A stretch of DNA of 64,000 nucleotides. Origin: Butyrivibrio sp. INlla18 (lineage in GTDB: Bacteria; Bacillota; Clostridia; Lachnospirales; Lachnospiraceae). The notes below the pieces were generated by a model. That model made no database searches. It was not told where the DNA came from and saw nothing but the letters and a program-made list of their open reading frames with translations. Below are positions 1-8,531 of the stretch, one piece after another (the stretch's first letter is position 1; every line of letters starts with the position of its first letter). Where the stretch lies: contig NZ_FMXK01000007.1 in the NCBI RefSeq assembly GCF_900103635.1, positions 179,367 through 243,366 of the forward strand, written 5' to 3'. Position numbers and translations under genes: made by a program.

Positions 1-1
1 G

Positions 2-1174
2 AGTCTTTCTTTTATCCTTAAGGAATTTGATGGGAAGCTTAAGATCTGTTATTCCGGTGAAGCTTGGGAGAGAAGTGATCTTAGTATCAGTGATACCGGA
101 ATGATCTCATCAGCAGGTTCTGCAGGAGCAACAGCTCACGGCGGTGATTTTGCATTCGTAAACGCCGATGGTGATTACAAGTTCTTTTACTCCAGTATGA
201 CAGAAGGTGATCCTTATAGCTACTATGCTTACAATGAAGCGGGCGATATGGTAACAGTTAAATTTGAAGGGCTTGAAACTGAGCACTTTATGATCACTAG
301 ATACTACATCGAGGATGAAAACGGTGAGGATCACCCTTACTACACCTACGATATGCTTGATGAAGATTATTCGATCATTACTACTGATGAGTGCTTTGAC
401 GAATCAAATCCTTATATGCAAAGATTCATTGAAGCTGGCATAAATGTCTATAAGCAAAACGAAATTGACGAAATGCTCACCAAAAAAGCTGACGAAATAG
501 GCTATCCAGGCGGCTATCATCCATACTCTTCTGATGAAGAAGATAATCAATATGGCATTTCTTTAGTTTCTATGGAACACACGGATGTATCGTCTTTATG
601 CCCGGATGATCAGTTTGAAAGTTGCAGAGATGTTTCATTAAATGATATTACTGGTGATATCACCGAGTACGTAGATGGAATCAAAGGAACTCGATTTGAT
701 GGGCATTTAGCTGTATTTAGAAGTAAGAACGACAGCGGAGACATCATTTACAGTTTTACAGTTGATGGAAAAGAGGCTGGAAGCTGCATTCATGAGACAC
801 ATGACTTTAAGACCATTGATTACATTCAGGCCAAAGATATTGATGGTGATGGAGTTGCTGAAATTCTCATCGTTACTTATACCTACAGTTCAGAACCAAT
901 TATAGCTGTTGATTTCTCAGCTCTTAGGTACTGCCAAAATGAAAATGCAGCTGATGGCTCATCATATGGCATAGATACTTGCTACCACCTAAATAATGAC
1001 TTTTCTTGGGGCAATGCTTACTTCTACATTGAACATGACGAAGCTCTAACTGGTGGAAATGTCGTTTATGTCAGTCTTGAAGATAGCGGCCTTAGAGTTG
1101 TTGTTGATAAGGGTAAGAAAGTTAATGGCGCATATGAATTTGATACATATGATGTTGTGATGAAGCTTGGATGA
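2..1174 (+). CDS. Uncharacterised acidic repeat-like protein, 3' part only
   Basis: The frame is open from base 2 with no start before the window edge, so this is the C-terminal 390 residues of a longer protein; the first ATG (101) has no ribosome binding site and is internal. The protein is rich in Asp, Glu, Tyr and Ser. It has a calcium-loop-like segment DIDGDGVAEILIV near the end, of the FG-GAP/EF-hand kind seen in secreted proteins of this group. I do not recognise a family. An extracellular lipoprotein is plausible, but the N-terminus is outside the window. It converges on the minus-strand GNAT gene across a shared terminator. Confidence 0.75.
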   Translation, partial: SLSFILKEFDGKLKICYSGEAWERSDLSISDTGMISSAGSAGATAHGGDFAFVNADGDYKFFYSSMTEGDPYSYYAYNEAGDMVTVKFEGLETEHFMITRYYIEDENGEDHPYYTYDMLDEDYSIITTDECFDESNPYMQRFIEAGINVYKQNEIDEMLTKKADEIGYPGGYHPYSSDEEDNQYGISLVSMEHTDVSSLCPDDQFESCRDVSLNDITGDITEYVDGIKGTRFDGHLAVFRSKNDSGDIIYSFTVDGKEAGSCIHETHDFKTIDYIQAKDIDGDGVAEILIVTYTYSSEPIIAVDFSALRYCQNENAADGSSYGIDTCYHLNNDFSWGNAYFYIEHDEALTGGNVVYVSLEDSGLRVVVDKGKKVNGAYEFDTYDVVMKLG

Positions 1175-1183
1175 TCATAAAAC

Positions 1184-1216
1184 GAGACCTCTATCCTTTT
1201 TCGAGATAGAGGTCTC
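1184..1216. terminator. Bidirectional Rho-independent terminator
   Basis: A perfect 12-bp stem (GAGACCTCTATC at 1184-1195, complement at 1205-1216) with A- and T-rich flanks lies between two convergent genes. It probably serves both. Confidence 0.8.
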
Positions 1217-1222
1217 ATTATT

Positions 1223-1642
1223 TTATGTATAAATGATCTTTCTAAGAGCAGGCCCGCAAAACTCGTGTGGACATATCTTAAAGCCTTGTTTTACATAGAA
1301 TTCTTCTTTGCCTTTAGCTGCTAGCAGTTGAATGCTTAATCTTGCTCCCTTAGGCGCATCGTTTTGGATGAGTTCAACCAGCTTGTTGATCAGCGTTGCA
1401 CCAATCTTCCGCCCCTGATATTCTGGTCTTACTACGACGTCTACTATAGTGTAGTACATTCCATCTCCAACCACTCTTCCCATGGCAACTGGCTTGTCAC
1501 CATCCTTAGCCAGCACAAAGTATACGCTATTATCTAACGCCTTCTGTGTCTGTTCTGGACAGAAGTTGTTCCACTCAACTGATTCTCTAAGATCATAATA
1601 TGTCTGTAAATCTGGTACTTTCTCTGAATATGTTATTGCCAC
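1223..1642 (-). CDS. GNAT family N-acetyltransferase
   Basis: A 139-residue single-domain acetyltransferase that should transfer an acetyl group from acetyl-CoA to an unknown amine. The acetyl-CoA binding motif A is clear (DVVVRPEYQGRKIGATLI, about residues 68-85), followed by the usual FYVKQGF near the C-terminus. The start is GTG at 1642, preceded by GGAGG and AAGG. It lies 15 bases after the HAD gene and is probably last in an MPE-HAD-GNAT operon. The substrate cannot be told from sequence. Confidence 0.85.
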   Translation of the reverse strand: MAITYSEKVPDLQTYYDLRESVEWNNFCPEQTQKALDNSVYFVLAKDGDKPVAMGRVVGDGMYYTIVDVVVRPEYQGRKIGATLINKLVELIQNDAPKGARLSIQLLAAKGKEEFYVKQGFKICPHEFCGPALRKIIYT

Positions 1643-1657
1643 TGCCTTGATGCCTCC

Positions 1658-2152
1658 TTATTCAAGTATCTCTATTGCCTTTTCTACGTCTTTTTCCGTA
1701 AGTCCTATCTCTGGATCAGTCTTCACCTGATGTCTTGCCACTTCCTCGTTATGTAGATCTAGGTCATCTAGTACCACCCACTTGGTAAAAGAGCTGTTGT
1801 CTTCCAGCCACTTCAGTATCTCATCAGCCTTAACTAGACTAAATTTCTTTGTTTTTCTTATTTCTTCTGTCGTTAAGTCTGGCGTAACTCCGTAAATGCT
1901 CATTCCTTCCTTTGCTAACGCATTTGCAAAAAACTCTGCTTCTGGTCTAAGAGGTTTCATGGATTCATCAAACCAAAATCGCCATCCCGAGTGGAGAATA
2001 ATCTTTGCATTAGTTCTTTTCGTAAGAGTTCCTAGAAGCTTTACGGCTTCAGGGTCTACATATTTACCTTCACTGATCTCACGCTGATGGTCATTATCCC
2101 AGAATTTGGAGTTTAAAACGCCGTCTACGTCAAGGAATACTACGTTATTCAT
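1658..2152 (-). CDS. HAD-like phosphatase domain protein
   Basis: A 164-residue HAD-superfamily protein with the nucleophile motif DVDGVLNS at residues 8-15, HSGWR as motif II and WVVLDDLDL as the acidic motif. This pattern matches the HAD domain found in Swiss-army-knife RNA repair proteins and in phage or cytosolic phosphatases. The ATG at 2152 overlaps the stop of the upstream metallophosphoesterase (ATGA), with GGAGGG upstream, so the two are translationally coupled. The substrate is unknown; a nucleotide or RNA 3'/5' phosphate is possible. Confidence 0.75.
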   Translation of the reverse strand: MNNVVFLDVDGVLNSKFWDNDHQREISEGKYVDPEAVKLLGTLTKRTNAKIILHSGWRFWFDESMKPLRPEAEFFANALAKEGMSIYGVTPDLTTEEIRKTKKFSLVKADEILKWLEDNSSFTKWVVLDDLDLHNEEVARHQVKTDPEIGLTEKDVEKAIEILE

Positions 2153-3024
2153 GCATTTCCCTCCACGCCCAAGATCTCATCAAGCTCTTTTTCCCAAAAC
2201 TCCTCAGGTATGCCGTGAAGAGTCTCTATGCCTGTCTCTTTGTAATAATCAGACATTACTTTTCTCAGTATTGACGCATGGGAGTTTTCACCTGTCTGCA
2301 AGAGATGTTTTGTGATTCTATACCAGCCTGGTGCCAGCTCATTTATCTTTTCATCGTGCATAGCCTTAATTGTGGCGTCTACATCATATTCCACTGAATA
2401 GAAATGATAATCCCATGCTCCATTCTCACCTTCAAGAATCATAAACTGTGCTTTACCGCCTGCATTTAGCGATATTCCTATTGCTCCAGGGTTGATGATT
2501 AGCTTCCCTGATCTTGTATACTGGGTTTGAATGTGGAAATGAGCACAGATTACTATATCGTTTTTGAAAGTAGCTGTAACCTCGTCTATATAGTCATAAT
2601 CAGGTCTCAAGCTCTGATTTGCGCTATATGGTGAACCATGACAAAAAGTGATATCAGGAAATCCCTCGTAATGCTTATCTATGCTAATTGGCATACTCTC
2701 AAAGAAATCTAAATCCTCATCTGTCACACGATCAAAATTATATCGCAACATCCCAGTAGTAGTTCTACCATACTCCCAATCCTCTGCGTCAGGATGCTTT
2801 CTATGTTCTAACCAATAATCCTCTTTGTTTCCTCTAATGAAGGTGCAAGGATAGTCTTTTCTTACCTGATATACCATATCCATGGTCTGTCTTAAATTAG
2901 CCATGTCTCCAAGGTAATCGCCAAGAAAAATAAACTCTGTTGCCCCTTCATTAATAGCCTTTTCAAAACAAGTCTTAAAAGCTTCATAATTACTATGGAT
3001 ATCTGCAAATACTGCTATCTTCAT
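2149..3024 (-). CDS. Calcineurin-like metallophosphoesterase
   Basis: A 291-residue binuclear-metal phosphoesterase. All five family motifs can be seen in order: DIHSN (residues 8-12), GDYLGD, GNKE in place of the usual GNHD, CHGSP and CAHFH. The class resembles YfcE/MPE proteins acting on phosphodiesters or phosphoproteins. It starts at ATG 3024 after GGTGGT. It is first in a three-gene operon with a HAD phosphatase and a GNAT, which suggests a small-molecule or RNA-end processing role (inference). Confidence 0.85.
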   Translation of the reverse strand: MKIAVFADIHSNYEAFKTCFEKAINEGATEFIFLGDYLGDMANLRQTMDMVYQVRKDYPCTFIRGNKEDYWLEHRKHPDAEDWEYGRTTTGMLRYNFDRVTDEDLDFFESMPISIDKHYEGFPDITFCHGSPYSANQSLRPDYDYIDEVTATFKNDIVICAHFHIQTQYTRSGKLIINPGAIGISLNAGGKAQFMILEGENGAWDYHFYSVEYDVDATIKAMHDEKINELAPGWYRITKHLLQTGENSHASILRKVMSDYYKETGIETLHGIPEEFWEKELDEILGVEGNA

Positions 3025-3114
3025 CTAGTTACCACCAATCTGCCATAAACAATATTATTAAGATGTTAGCCGTATGCTATGAATTAGTCAAGGTCCAAGG
3101 GCATTATAACTACC

Positions 3115-3345
3115 TTATATATAAAAAAGCTCCACATTCTCCTCTATAAAATTATAAACAGTCTGTCGTGTAATAGACTTACTAATCACATCACCAGTTT
3201 CATGAGCATGTTTCTGAAGATTGTATATCTCAGTAAATCCATCCTTTCTAATTACCACAATTGGATCAGAATAGAACAATGTCCCTTCTTTTTCCAACAC
3301 GCAAAGCTCATATCCCAAAAGCCTCTTAATTACAACGCAAGCCAT
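3115..3345 (-). CDS. Hypothetical protein, 76 aa
   Basis: A short ORF beginning 6 bases after the stop of the XRE regulator, with GGGAGTGAG ahead of the ATG, so it is almost certainly co-transcribed with it. No known domain is recognised. It is mixed hydrophobic and charged with no membrane segment. It may be a partner of the regulator, but nothing in its sequence shows this. Confidence 0.6.
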   Translation of the reverse strand: MACVVIKRLLGYELCVLEKEGTLFYSDPIVVIRKDGFTEIYNLQKHAHETGDVISKSITRQTVYNFIEENVELFYI

Positions 3346-3351
3346 TAAATC

Positions 3352-3987
3352 TCACTCCCAAGCAGGTATCATTTCTATTTTGTGATCTATCCACATTTTG
3401 ATCAAAAGATTCTTGTTCTCTTCATACCATGCTGTTATAACAGGCAAAACATACTTAGAGAAATCACCTAGAATAGTTCCTTCAAGAAGCTGCAAGCTAC
3501 CTTGAACATTATCATCCAAATAATTAATCTCCACTAAAGGGTCACCATCAAATTCTGAATCCATGAAGACTTCTATATCGCAAAACTCTGCTATCTTTAC
3601 CATGGATTTATTCTCTGTCTTATCTATGTAACAGGATTGTGCTTTCTTTTCGATTGTACGGCGAGCATATTCAAGCATATGCTCTCTTTCTAACCAATCC
3701 ATACTATTGAACAATTCAATTAACTCTCTCTCTTCTGTTCCTTTAGGAATAACCATATAGTCCACATTCCTTCCTCTATCACTATCTTCTGTTACTCCAG
3801 AGAGTAGATATTCAGGAGTAACATCAAGGGCTGCACAAATAGCCATAATCTTATCTGATCCAGGATTGGTATTTTTCTTACGCCAATCACTTATAGTCGT
3901 TGTTGAAATACCAGTTCTTCGCGAAAACTCCTTCTGAGTCATATGCTGTTCTTCCAACAAATAAAAGATTTTCTGTCCTATAGTCAT
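3352..3987 (-). CDS. XRE-family transcriptional regulator
   Basis: A Cro/C1-type helix-turn-helix occupies residues 1-60 (MTQKEFSRRTGISTTTIS). A C-terminal region of about 150 residues has no family I recognise. I place the start at the ATG ending at 3987, because an upstream ATG at 3993 abuts the AGGAGG directly while this one has a 6-base spacing. The promoter carries two 23-bp direct repeats over its -35 and -10, so autorepression is likely. It forms an operon with the 76-residue gene. Confidence 0.85.
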   Translation of the reverse strand: MTIGQKIFYLLEEQHMTQKEFSRRTGISTTTISDWRKKNTNPGSDKIMAICAALDVTPEYLLSGVTEDSDRGRNVDYMVIPKGTEERELIELFNSMDWLEREHMLEYARRTIEKKAQSCYIDKTENKSMVKIAEFCDIEVFMDSEFDGDPLVEINYLDDNVQGSLQLLEGTILGDFSKYVLPVITAWYEENKNLLIKMWIDHKIEMIPAWE

Positions 3988-4002
3988 AATCATCCTCCTG
4001 AT

Positions 4003-4064
4003 ATCGTTAATTACGGATTAATGATATCATCTGAAACATAAATCGTCAATTACGGATTAATGAT
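4003..4064 (-). promoter_or_regulatory. XRE gene promoter with two 23-bp operator repeats
   Basis: On the minus strand TTGACG (4044-4049), a 17-base spacer and TATCAT (4021-4026) form a sigma-A promoter. Copies at 4003-4025 and 4042-4064 (core AATTACGGATTAATGAT) differ by one base and lie over the -10/start region and the -35. A repressor bound to them would block polymerase. Confidence 0.75.
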
Positions 4065-4190
4065 GGAAAAAAGCCTTGATTTTACGTGGTTTCTATTCGC
4101 ACCTTTCTCATGTTTCGCTATATTTGGGGTGGTTTTAGAAATTTTTAGAGCCAATTTAGATCCAAATTATATTTCATCATCCGTAAAGAG

Positions 4191-4637
4191 TTACTTTCCA
4201 TCCAGGTATTCTTTCATTTTTGAGTAGATTATTTCCCTGTCCTTACCACAAATAGCTCCGACTTTTTTGTTGTTATAATGATGCCCAAATTCCTCATCAA
4301 CGTATTCATTGCCATTAATTATCACAGGCCTACTGTACCTTGGTCTACAATGCAAATGCACATGAGGATTTGGATTATCATCCTTGTAGAAATTATTCAA
4401 AAGACAACTCCAGTTACACAAATCCGCTCCAAGAGTTGTTTTTAAGCATAATTCCAACTTATGGATAATTGAGTACAGGTCAGTCCACTCACCGAAACTT
4501 AGATCTGATAATGCGCCAGCATGTCTTTTCAGCACAATGATGCACCTTCCAATGTAATCCTGCTCATCAGGAAGATACACAGACCAATAATCATCTTCAG
4601 ACAATATGTATTTTTTATCTTCTTCAGATAATTTCAA
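4191..4637 (-). CDS. HIT-family hydrolase-like protein
   Basis: A 148-residue protein with the histidine triad PHVHLHCRPR (about residues 94-103), the signature of HIT nucleotide hydrolases and transferases. The N-terminal VYLPDEQDYIGRCIIVLKRH fits the HIT beta-sheet. The start appears to be TTG at 4637, immediately after the TGA of the MazG-like gene, which suggests translational coupling; no strong ribosome binding site is visible. Its neighbours (MazG-like and histidine phosphatase) suggest a nucleotide clean-up group. The substrate is unknown. Confidence 0.75.
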   Translation of the reverse strand: MKLSEEDKKYILSEDDYWSVYLPDEQDYIGRCIIVLKRHAGALSDLSFGEWTDLYSIIHKLELCLKTTLGADLCNWSCLLNNFYKDDNPNPHVHLHCRPRYSRPVIINGNEYVDEEFGHHYNNKKVGAICGKDREIIYSKMKEYLDGK

Positions 4638-4967
4638 TCACCAGCGCTTCATATTCTTTTGAAACTTGCTTGTGTAGGTCTCTTTTAGCTCCTCTGCCGT
4701 TATCCCATAGCAAAGAAGAACGTCATTGTAGTACATTAATACATCAGCAAGTTCTTCTATCAGATGCTCCCTCTCTGGGTTACCTACATTAGAGGACTCA
4801 GGACCATACTTCTTAACTATATCAATTACTTCACCAATTTCACCGATCATCCATAGAAGCTTATTCTTACCTACCTCAGGTGAAATACCTTCCCATTTAT
4901 CCTTGTACCTTTCCTGAAGAGTTCTTTGCATATCAAGCATTTCATTTATACCAAAGTCAGGCATCAC
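4638..4967 (-). CDS. MazG-like nucleotide pyrophosphohydrolase
   Basis: A 109-residue all-alpha protein with the MazG metal-binding pattern: GEIGEVIDIVKK, then HLIEELADVLMYY. Such enzymes hydrolyse (d)NTPs or their damaged forms to the monophosphate. GGAGGA precedes both GTG (4967) and the next codon ATG (4964); either could be used. Its TGA abuts the TTG of the HIT gene. The size fits the single-domain MazG family. Confidence 0.8.
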   Translation of the reverse strand: MMPDFGINEMLDMQRTLQERYKDKWEGISPEVGKNKLLWMIGEIGEVIDIVKKYGPESSNVGNPEREHLIEELADVLMYYNDVLLCYGITAEELKETYTSKFQKNMKRW

Positions 4968-4988
4968 TCGTCTCCTCCGAATCCACTA

Positions 4989-5525
4989 TCATTCTCGTAT
5001 TAGTGTAATTACTTCGCCATTCCTGTAACCAACACGATTCTTATCTGCCATAAATCCTTCTTTTTTCATCATTTTTATCAACGTATGCATAAAGAAACCG
5101 TGCGTAACTATAGCGTAATCATCATTGTCTATAATTGAATCCATAAACTGCTTAGCTCTATTAATGGTCTGTTTCCTGATTTCAGGTTGTCTCTTGCATC
5201 CTGTAAACCATTGCAACCTTCCCAAAACATTCCAGAACCATAGTGGCATTCTGATTCCTGTATCAAAGGCTGATCGAAGCGGAACCTCATTTAGTGCTGA
5301 TGTTCTCTCGAAGTCATCATCTCCAAATATCTTTTCAGCAGTCTGCCGAGTCCTGTCCAAAGTACTAATATAAACCTTTTGAATATCATCGTTCACTGTA
5401 TCTACAGATGTCTTATCAATCGGAGCCTTGTCATATAACGCACATTGCTCATCAAACTCAGCAGATGTGCACCACTTTTTCCAGTCATGAAGTACTTTGC
5501 CATGCCTAATTATCATTACTCTCAT
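4989..5525 (-). CDS. Histidine phosphatase superfamily protein
   Basis: A phosphoglycerate-mutase-like phosphatase with the catalytic RHGK motif at residues 6-9 when started at the ATG ending at 5525, and THGFF as the second histidine motif. STLDRTRQTAEKIF is the usual family segment. An in-frame ATG at 5549 sits directly against GGGAG with no spacer, so I prefer the internal start; the true start is uncertain. It lies between the MazG-like gene and an acetyltransferase, all on the same strand. Confidence 0.75.
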   Translation of the reverse strand: MRVMIIRHGKVLHDWKKWCTSAEFDEQCALYDKAPIDKTSVDTVNDDIQKVYISTLDRTRQTAEKIFGDDDFERTSALNEVPLRSAFDTGIRMPLWFWNVLGRLQWFTGCKRQPEIRKQTINRAKQFMDSIIDNDDYAIVTHGFFMHTLIKMMKKEGFMADKNRVGYRNGEVITLIRE

Positions 5526-5558
5526 AGAATAGCTACCATTCCCCAACATCTCCCGATA

Positions 5559-6041
5559 TTATAGTTTTAAAACTGCGATCAATTCTTCTCCATCCATATC
5601 CCCTGTCTCTACAAATCCAAAAGACTCATAAAGAGCTTTTGCAACCGTGTTTTCCGGTTCATAGGAAAGCCAACAGTATTCTGCTTCTCCACATGGGAAT
5701 GTCTTAATGAACTCAAGAGCAAGTTCTATTGCTTTTCTGCCATAGCCCTTTTGCTGATATCTCTTATCTATCATCAGCCGCCATAAATTATAGTTATTAT
5801 CTGCTACCTTAGGTGCATCATCCCAATAGTCGTCTTTGTCATATCCGATCATGACAAATCCCACAAGTGTATCATCATCATAGACTCCATAAGGAAATGC
5901 GTAGCCATTATTGGTGACAGTTGTATAAGCCTCAATGATACTAACCTCATTAGAAGCAACGAATTCTCTCTGGTCGTCATTAACAGAAAGTTTTAATATA
6001 TCCCAAACATTTTTTCCATTTATCTTCTCAAGTCTTAACAT
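5559..6041 (-). CDS. GNAT acetyltransferase, spermine/spermidine (BltD) type
   Basis: The segment LWRLMIDKRYQQKGYGRKAI is the acetyl-CoA binding motif A in the form seen in BltD/SpeG-like polyamine acetyltransferases, followed by AKALYESFGF. The start is ATG at 6041 with GGGAGAG upstream; a longer reading would begin at TTG 6056. Polyamine acetylation is inferred from motif resemblance only. It lies upstream of the histidine phosphatase with a gap of about 33 bases, likely in the same transcript. Confidence 0.75.
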   Translation of the reverse strand: MLRLEKINGKNVWDILKLSVNDDQREFVASNEVSIIEAYTTVTNNGYAFPYGVYDDDTLVGFVMIGYDKDDYWDDAPKVADNNYNLWRLMIDKRYQQKGYGRKAIELALEFIKTFPCGEAEYCWLSYEPENTVAKALYESFGFVETGDMDGEELIAVLKL

Positions 6042-6090
6042 CTGGTGCTCTCCCAAAACAATTTTGCATTTCTCAATTAAACAATGATTC

Positions 6091-6738
6091 TTAAGAAGTC
6101 TTCAGCCAATCCATAGAACAAAGGTAATCATAAAAAGTCTGATATTCCGGAACTTCCCACTTGCCTTCTACATATGCAAGCAGATCGGTATCGGCTCTAT
6201 ATCCATCAATTGCGCATTTACCATAAGCGTCTAAATGGTCACAATCTTTTCCCAACCAGAAATTCCCAGACTCCACATCATAAACCATAGTTTGATATTT
6301 CTTATCTGTCCCTGGAAACAGTTCTTCTTCACATAGATTTATCACAACATAGTGGAAATGATTTTTGCCCGCAGCAGTAAGGTCCTCTATTCCATAGTTG
6401 TCATCGGTTACTTCAAGCAGGTAGCTGTTAGCCGAGGCATTTCTGTAGAGTCTGAAAATAGCTTCGTAGCTGTCATTGTGCCTGTAGAAATCATTAAGAT
6501 CATATCTCATCTTATGCCTAAAGGTATTTCTATGGCCATCTTCCTCAGATAATGATACAAATGAGCATCTGTACACCTGTGGGATATAGAAAGACGCCTC
6601 CTGAGACTCTTCAGCCTTTTTCCCGCAAGCGCATAGCTGAATGGCCATCAATGCCAATAATAAGCCGATCGCATATCGTATTCTTATTCCCTTATGTATC
6701 TTCTTCAAAAACATATAAAATATCCTCATCAGCATCAT
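6091..6738 (-). CDS. Putative lipoprotein
   Basis: A positively charged N-terminus and a hydrophobic stretch (about residues 22-36) end in the lipobox LCAC followed by GKK, so the mature protein should be anchored through Cys at about position 38. The rest is soluble with no family I know. Several Met codons at the N-terminus leave the start uncertain. It is the last of four minus-strand genes that begin with an ECF sigma factor, so it may belong to that regulon. Confidence 0.65.
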   Translation of the reverse strand: MMLMRIFYMFLKKIHKGIRIRYAIGLLLALMAIQLCACGKKAEESQEASFYIPQVYRCSFVSLSEEDGHRNTFRHKMRYDLNDFYRHNDSYEAIFRLYRNASANSYLLEVTDDNYGIEDLTAAGKNHFHYVVINLCEEELFPGTDKKYQTMVYDVESGNFWLGKDCDHLDAYGKCAIDGYRADTDLLAYVEGKWEVPEYQTFYDYLCSMDWLKTS

Positions 6739-6772
6739 AGATAGCTACTGTGCAGTTTATTGAATGTCTGGT

Positions 6773-7048
6773 TCACAATTCCGATTCATCATATGAATCA
6801 TTGGCCCGCGAATTGCGATCATAGAAGAAATAATAGCCGTTTGTAACCTCTGGAATAGCCTCTGCGCACTCATTACCAATGGTATTCCTTATCAGATTGA
6901 AAACATTTTCTGAAAGCGGCAGTTCTTTCCATAATTCCGACTCTTCCATCTCAGGCTGCATAGAACTATCGGTATATTGGTAAACATGAAGACTGCTACC
7001 ATTTTTCCCATCTATAAACGTACAACAGTGCATAGCTCTGTCAGCCAT
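6773..7048 (-). CDS. Hypothetical protein, 91 aa
   Basis: A short acidic protein with no recognised domain, 27 bases after the anti-sigma-like gene. There is no good ribosome binding site close to the ATG at 7048. The start codon falls in the 3' part of one arm of a perfect 8-bp inverted repeat (7026-7054), which could hide it in the mRNA. Translation may depend on the upstream gene. Function unknown. Confidence 0.5.
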   Translation of the reverse strand: MADRAMHCCTFIDGKNGSSLHVYQYTDSSMQPEMEESELWKELPLSENVFNLIRNTIGNECAEAIPEVTNGYYFFYDRNSRANDSYDESEL

Positions 7049-7054
7049 GCACTG
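7026..7054 (-). promoter_or_regulatory. Hairpin over a start codon
   Basis: CAGTGCAT (7026-7033) and ATGCACTG (7047-7054) are perfect complements with a 13-base loop. The ATG of the 91-residue gene (7046-7048) lies at the arm-loop border, so folding of the mRNA would hinder initiation. Confidence 0.45.
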
Positions 7055-7075
7055 TAATAATATTACACCATCTTC

Positions 7076-7864
7076 CTAATTATTGCTTGCATTAATAATT
7101 TCTTCTGCCATATCCATCATTTCATCTGCATCCATTGGCGTATCGAAGGAAAGAATACAATAGTCCACTTCACCCATCACAAAATTAACCGTACTGCTCA
7201 TTTTTGTTTCTCTTTCATCACTACCATAACTAATAAAGAAATGTGGATCATTAGCATCCCTTTCTTTTTCTTCGTCTGTCAAAACCTCGCCAACGGGAAC
7301 AAACAGATATTCATCACAACTATAATAAACATCTACATCTTCAACCTTTCGGCTAGCTAAGGCATCCTTTGAGATGTCGCCACCAACCATACTCTTTGGA
7401 TCCATATAGATTGCAACGTATGGTTCATTTTCTTTAACATAATTCATGCTTATGCCTTTGTAAGACAGAAGATCATTAAAATTATCATCCTGTGTAGTAG
7501 ATTCGCCTATTTCCATATAATCAAACCCATATCCATTGGAAAATGATTCTACAGCGGTAATGTCCAGCTCCGCCTGCTGTTCAAGCTTTTCAAGATCACC
7601 AAAATTTCTTGTTCGTGTTTCTATCTTATTATGGCCAACTACGCCTGTCGCAATTCCAGTAGCCGTTGCTGTCACTCCAAATACCATTATACATGCTGCA
7701 ACTATGATTGCTGTTTTCTTTACTCCCATTCTTTTTTTCATCGTGCCTTCCTTTCTGATTGGACTAATCTTAGTTAAGTCCGATATCATCTTTTCTTTTT
7801 TGTCATCAGAAAGTTTGATAAGGCTCATAGATTCAATATACTCTTTATTTCTATATTCACTCAT
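7076..7864 (-). CDS. Membrane anti-sigma-like protein
   Basis: A 262-residue protein with a basic cytosolic N-terminus (residues 1-48), one membrane segment (about 50-73) and an extracytoplasmic domain. It starts at ATG 7864 after AAGGAG, a few bases behind an ECF sigma factor. This topology and position are those of anti-sigma factors that hold the sigma at the membrane. The N-terminal part is not a clear zinc anti-sigma domain, so the role is inferred from context. Confidence 0.65.
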   Translation of the reverse strand: MSEYRNKEYIESMSLIKLSDDKKEKMISDLTKISPIRKEGTMKKRMGVKKTAIIVAACIMVFGVTATATGIATGVVGHNKIETRTRNFGDLEKLEQQAELDITAVESFSNGYGFDYMEIGESTTQDDNFNDLLSYKGISMNYVKENEPYVAIYMDPKSMVGGDISKDALASRKVEDVDVYYSCDEYLFVPVGEVLTDEEKERDANDPHFFISYGSDERETKMSSTVNFVMGEVDYCILSFDTPMDADEMMDMAEEIINASNN

Positions 7865-7879
7865 GTAGATTCTCCTTGC

Positions 7880-8374
7880 CTAATCATTACCCCGTTTCAA
7901 CATACCAAGATCATTCATGATTGAAAGCCTGAGTTTCTTTCGCCCGCGGGAAAGATACATATTAATCGCTGATTCTTTTTTTCCCAGAAGCTCCGCTATC
8001 TCTTTTGCCGAATACCCCTCATAGTAAAAAAGATAAATACTGATACGATAGTTCATAGGCAGCTTCATTACTTCTTCAGTGATTCCAAGATCCGGTGGGG
8101 TAACAGCTTTTGCATCATCAGCTTCCTCTAGAACTGTAGTCTTTCTGAAGAATGCACTCTTTAATTCGTTTTTACACATGTTTATAGTGGTTCTGATAAC
8201 CCATGCCTTTTCATGTTCCAGACTATCAAACTGTGGATCCGATGTAATATATTTCACCAAAACTGCCTGACATATGTCCTCTGCATCAGTAGTACTCTTT
8301 AGATAATTGGTACCGATGCGCATAATCATGTCAGTGTAGCTCTCCACCAACCGTCTTGCTTCTTTCTCCTCCAT
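7880..8374 (-). CDS. ECF-type sigma-70 family RNA polymerase sigma factor
   Basis: It shows region 2 (TDAEDICQAVLVKYI, then HEKAWVIRTTINMCKNELKS) and region 4 helix-turn-helix (GYSAKEIAELLGKKESAINM), the complete layout of an ECF sigma factor. The frame is open further upstream to 8458, but the N-terminal alignment and a purine-rich AAAGTGAG favour ATG at 8374, giving 164 residues. It is followed directly by its putative membrane anti-sigma partner. The stimulus is unknown. Confidence 0.85.
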   Translation of the reverse strand: MEEKEARRLVESYTDMIMRIGTNYLKSTTDAEDICQAVLVKYITSDPQFDSLEHEKAWVIRTTINMCKNELKSAFFRKTTVLEEADDAKAVTPPDLGITEEVMKLPMNYRISIYLFYYEGYSAKEIAELLGKKESAINMYLSRGRKKLRLSIMNDLGMLKRGND

Positions 8375-8461
8375 GCGTCTACTCACTTTCTGATATCTTT
8401 TAGAAGGCCCTCTATATATAATACAATTCAAAACGAGTAAACCTAACACCAAAAACAAAAA

Positions 8462-8489
8462 TTGAGTGCAGTATTATTACCGCACTCAA
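8462..8489 (-). terminator. Rho-independent terminator
   Basis: The 8-bp stem TTGAGTGC/GCACTCAA is followed on the minus strand by TTTTTGTTTTT. It lies downstream of the PBECR4-like remnant and upstream of the ECF sigma gene. Confidence 0.7.
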
Positions 8490-8531
8490 ATCTTATCACG
8501 CAAATCAATTTATCATTCTTAACAAATACAA

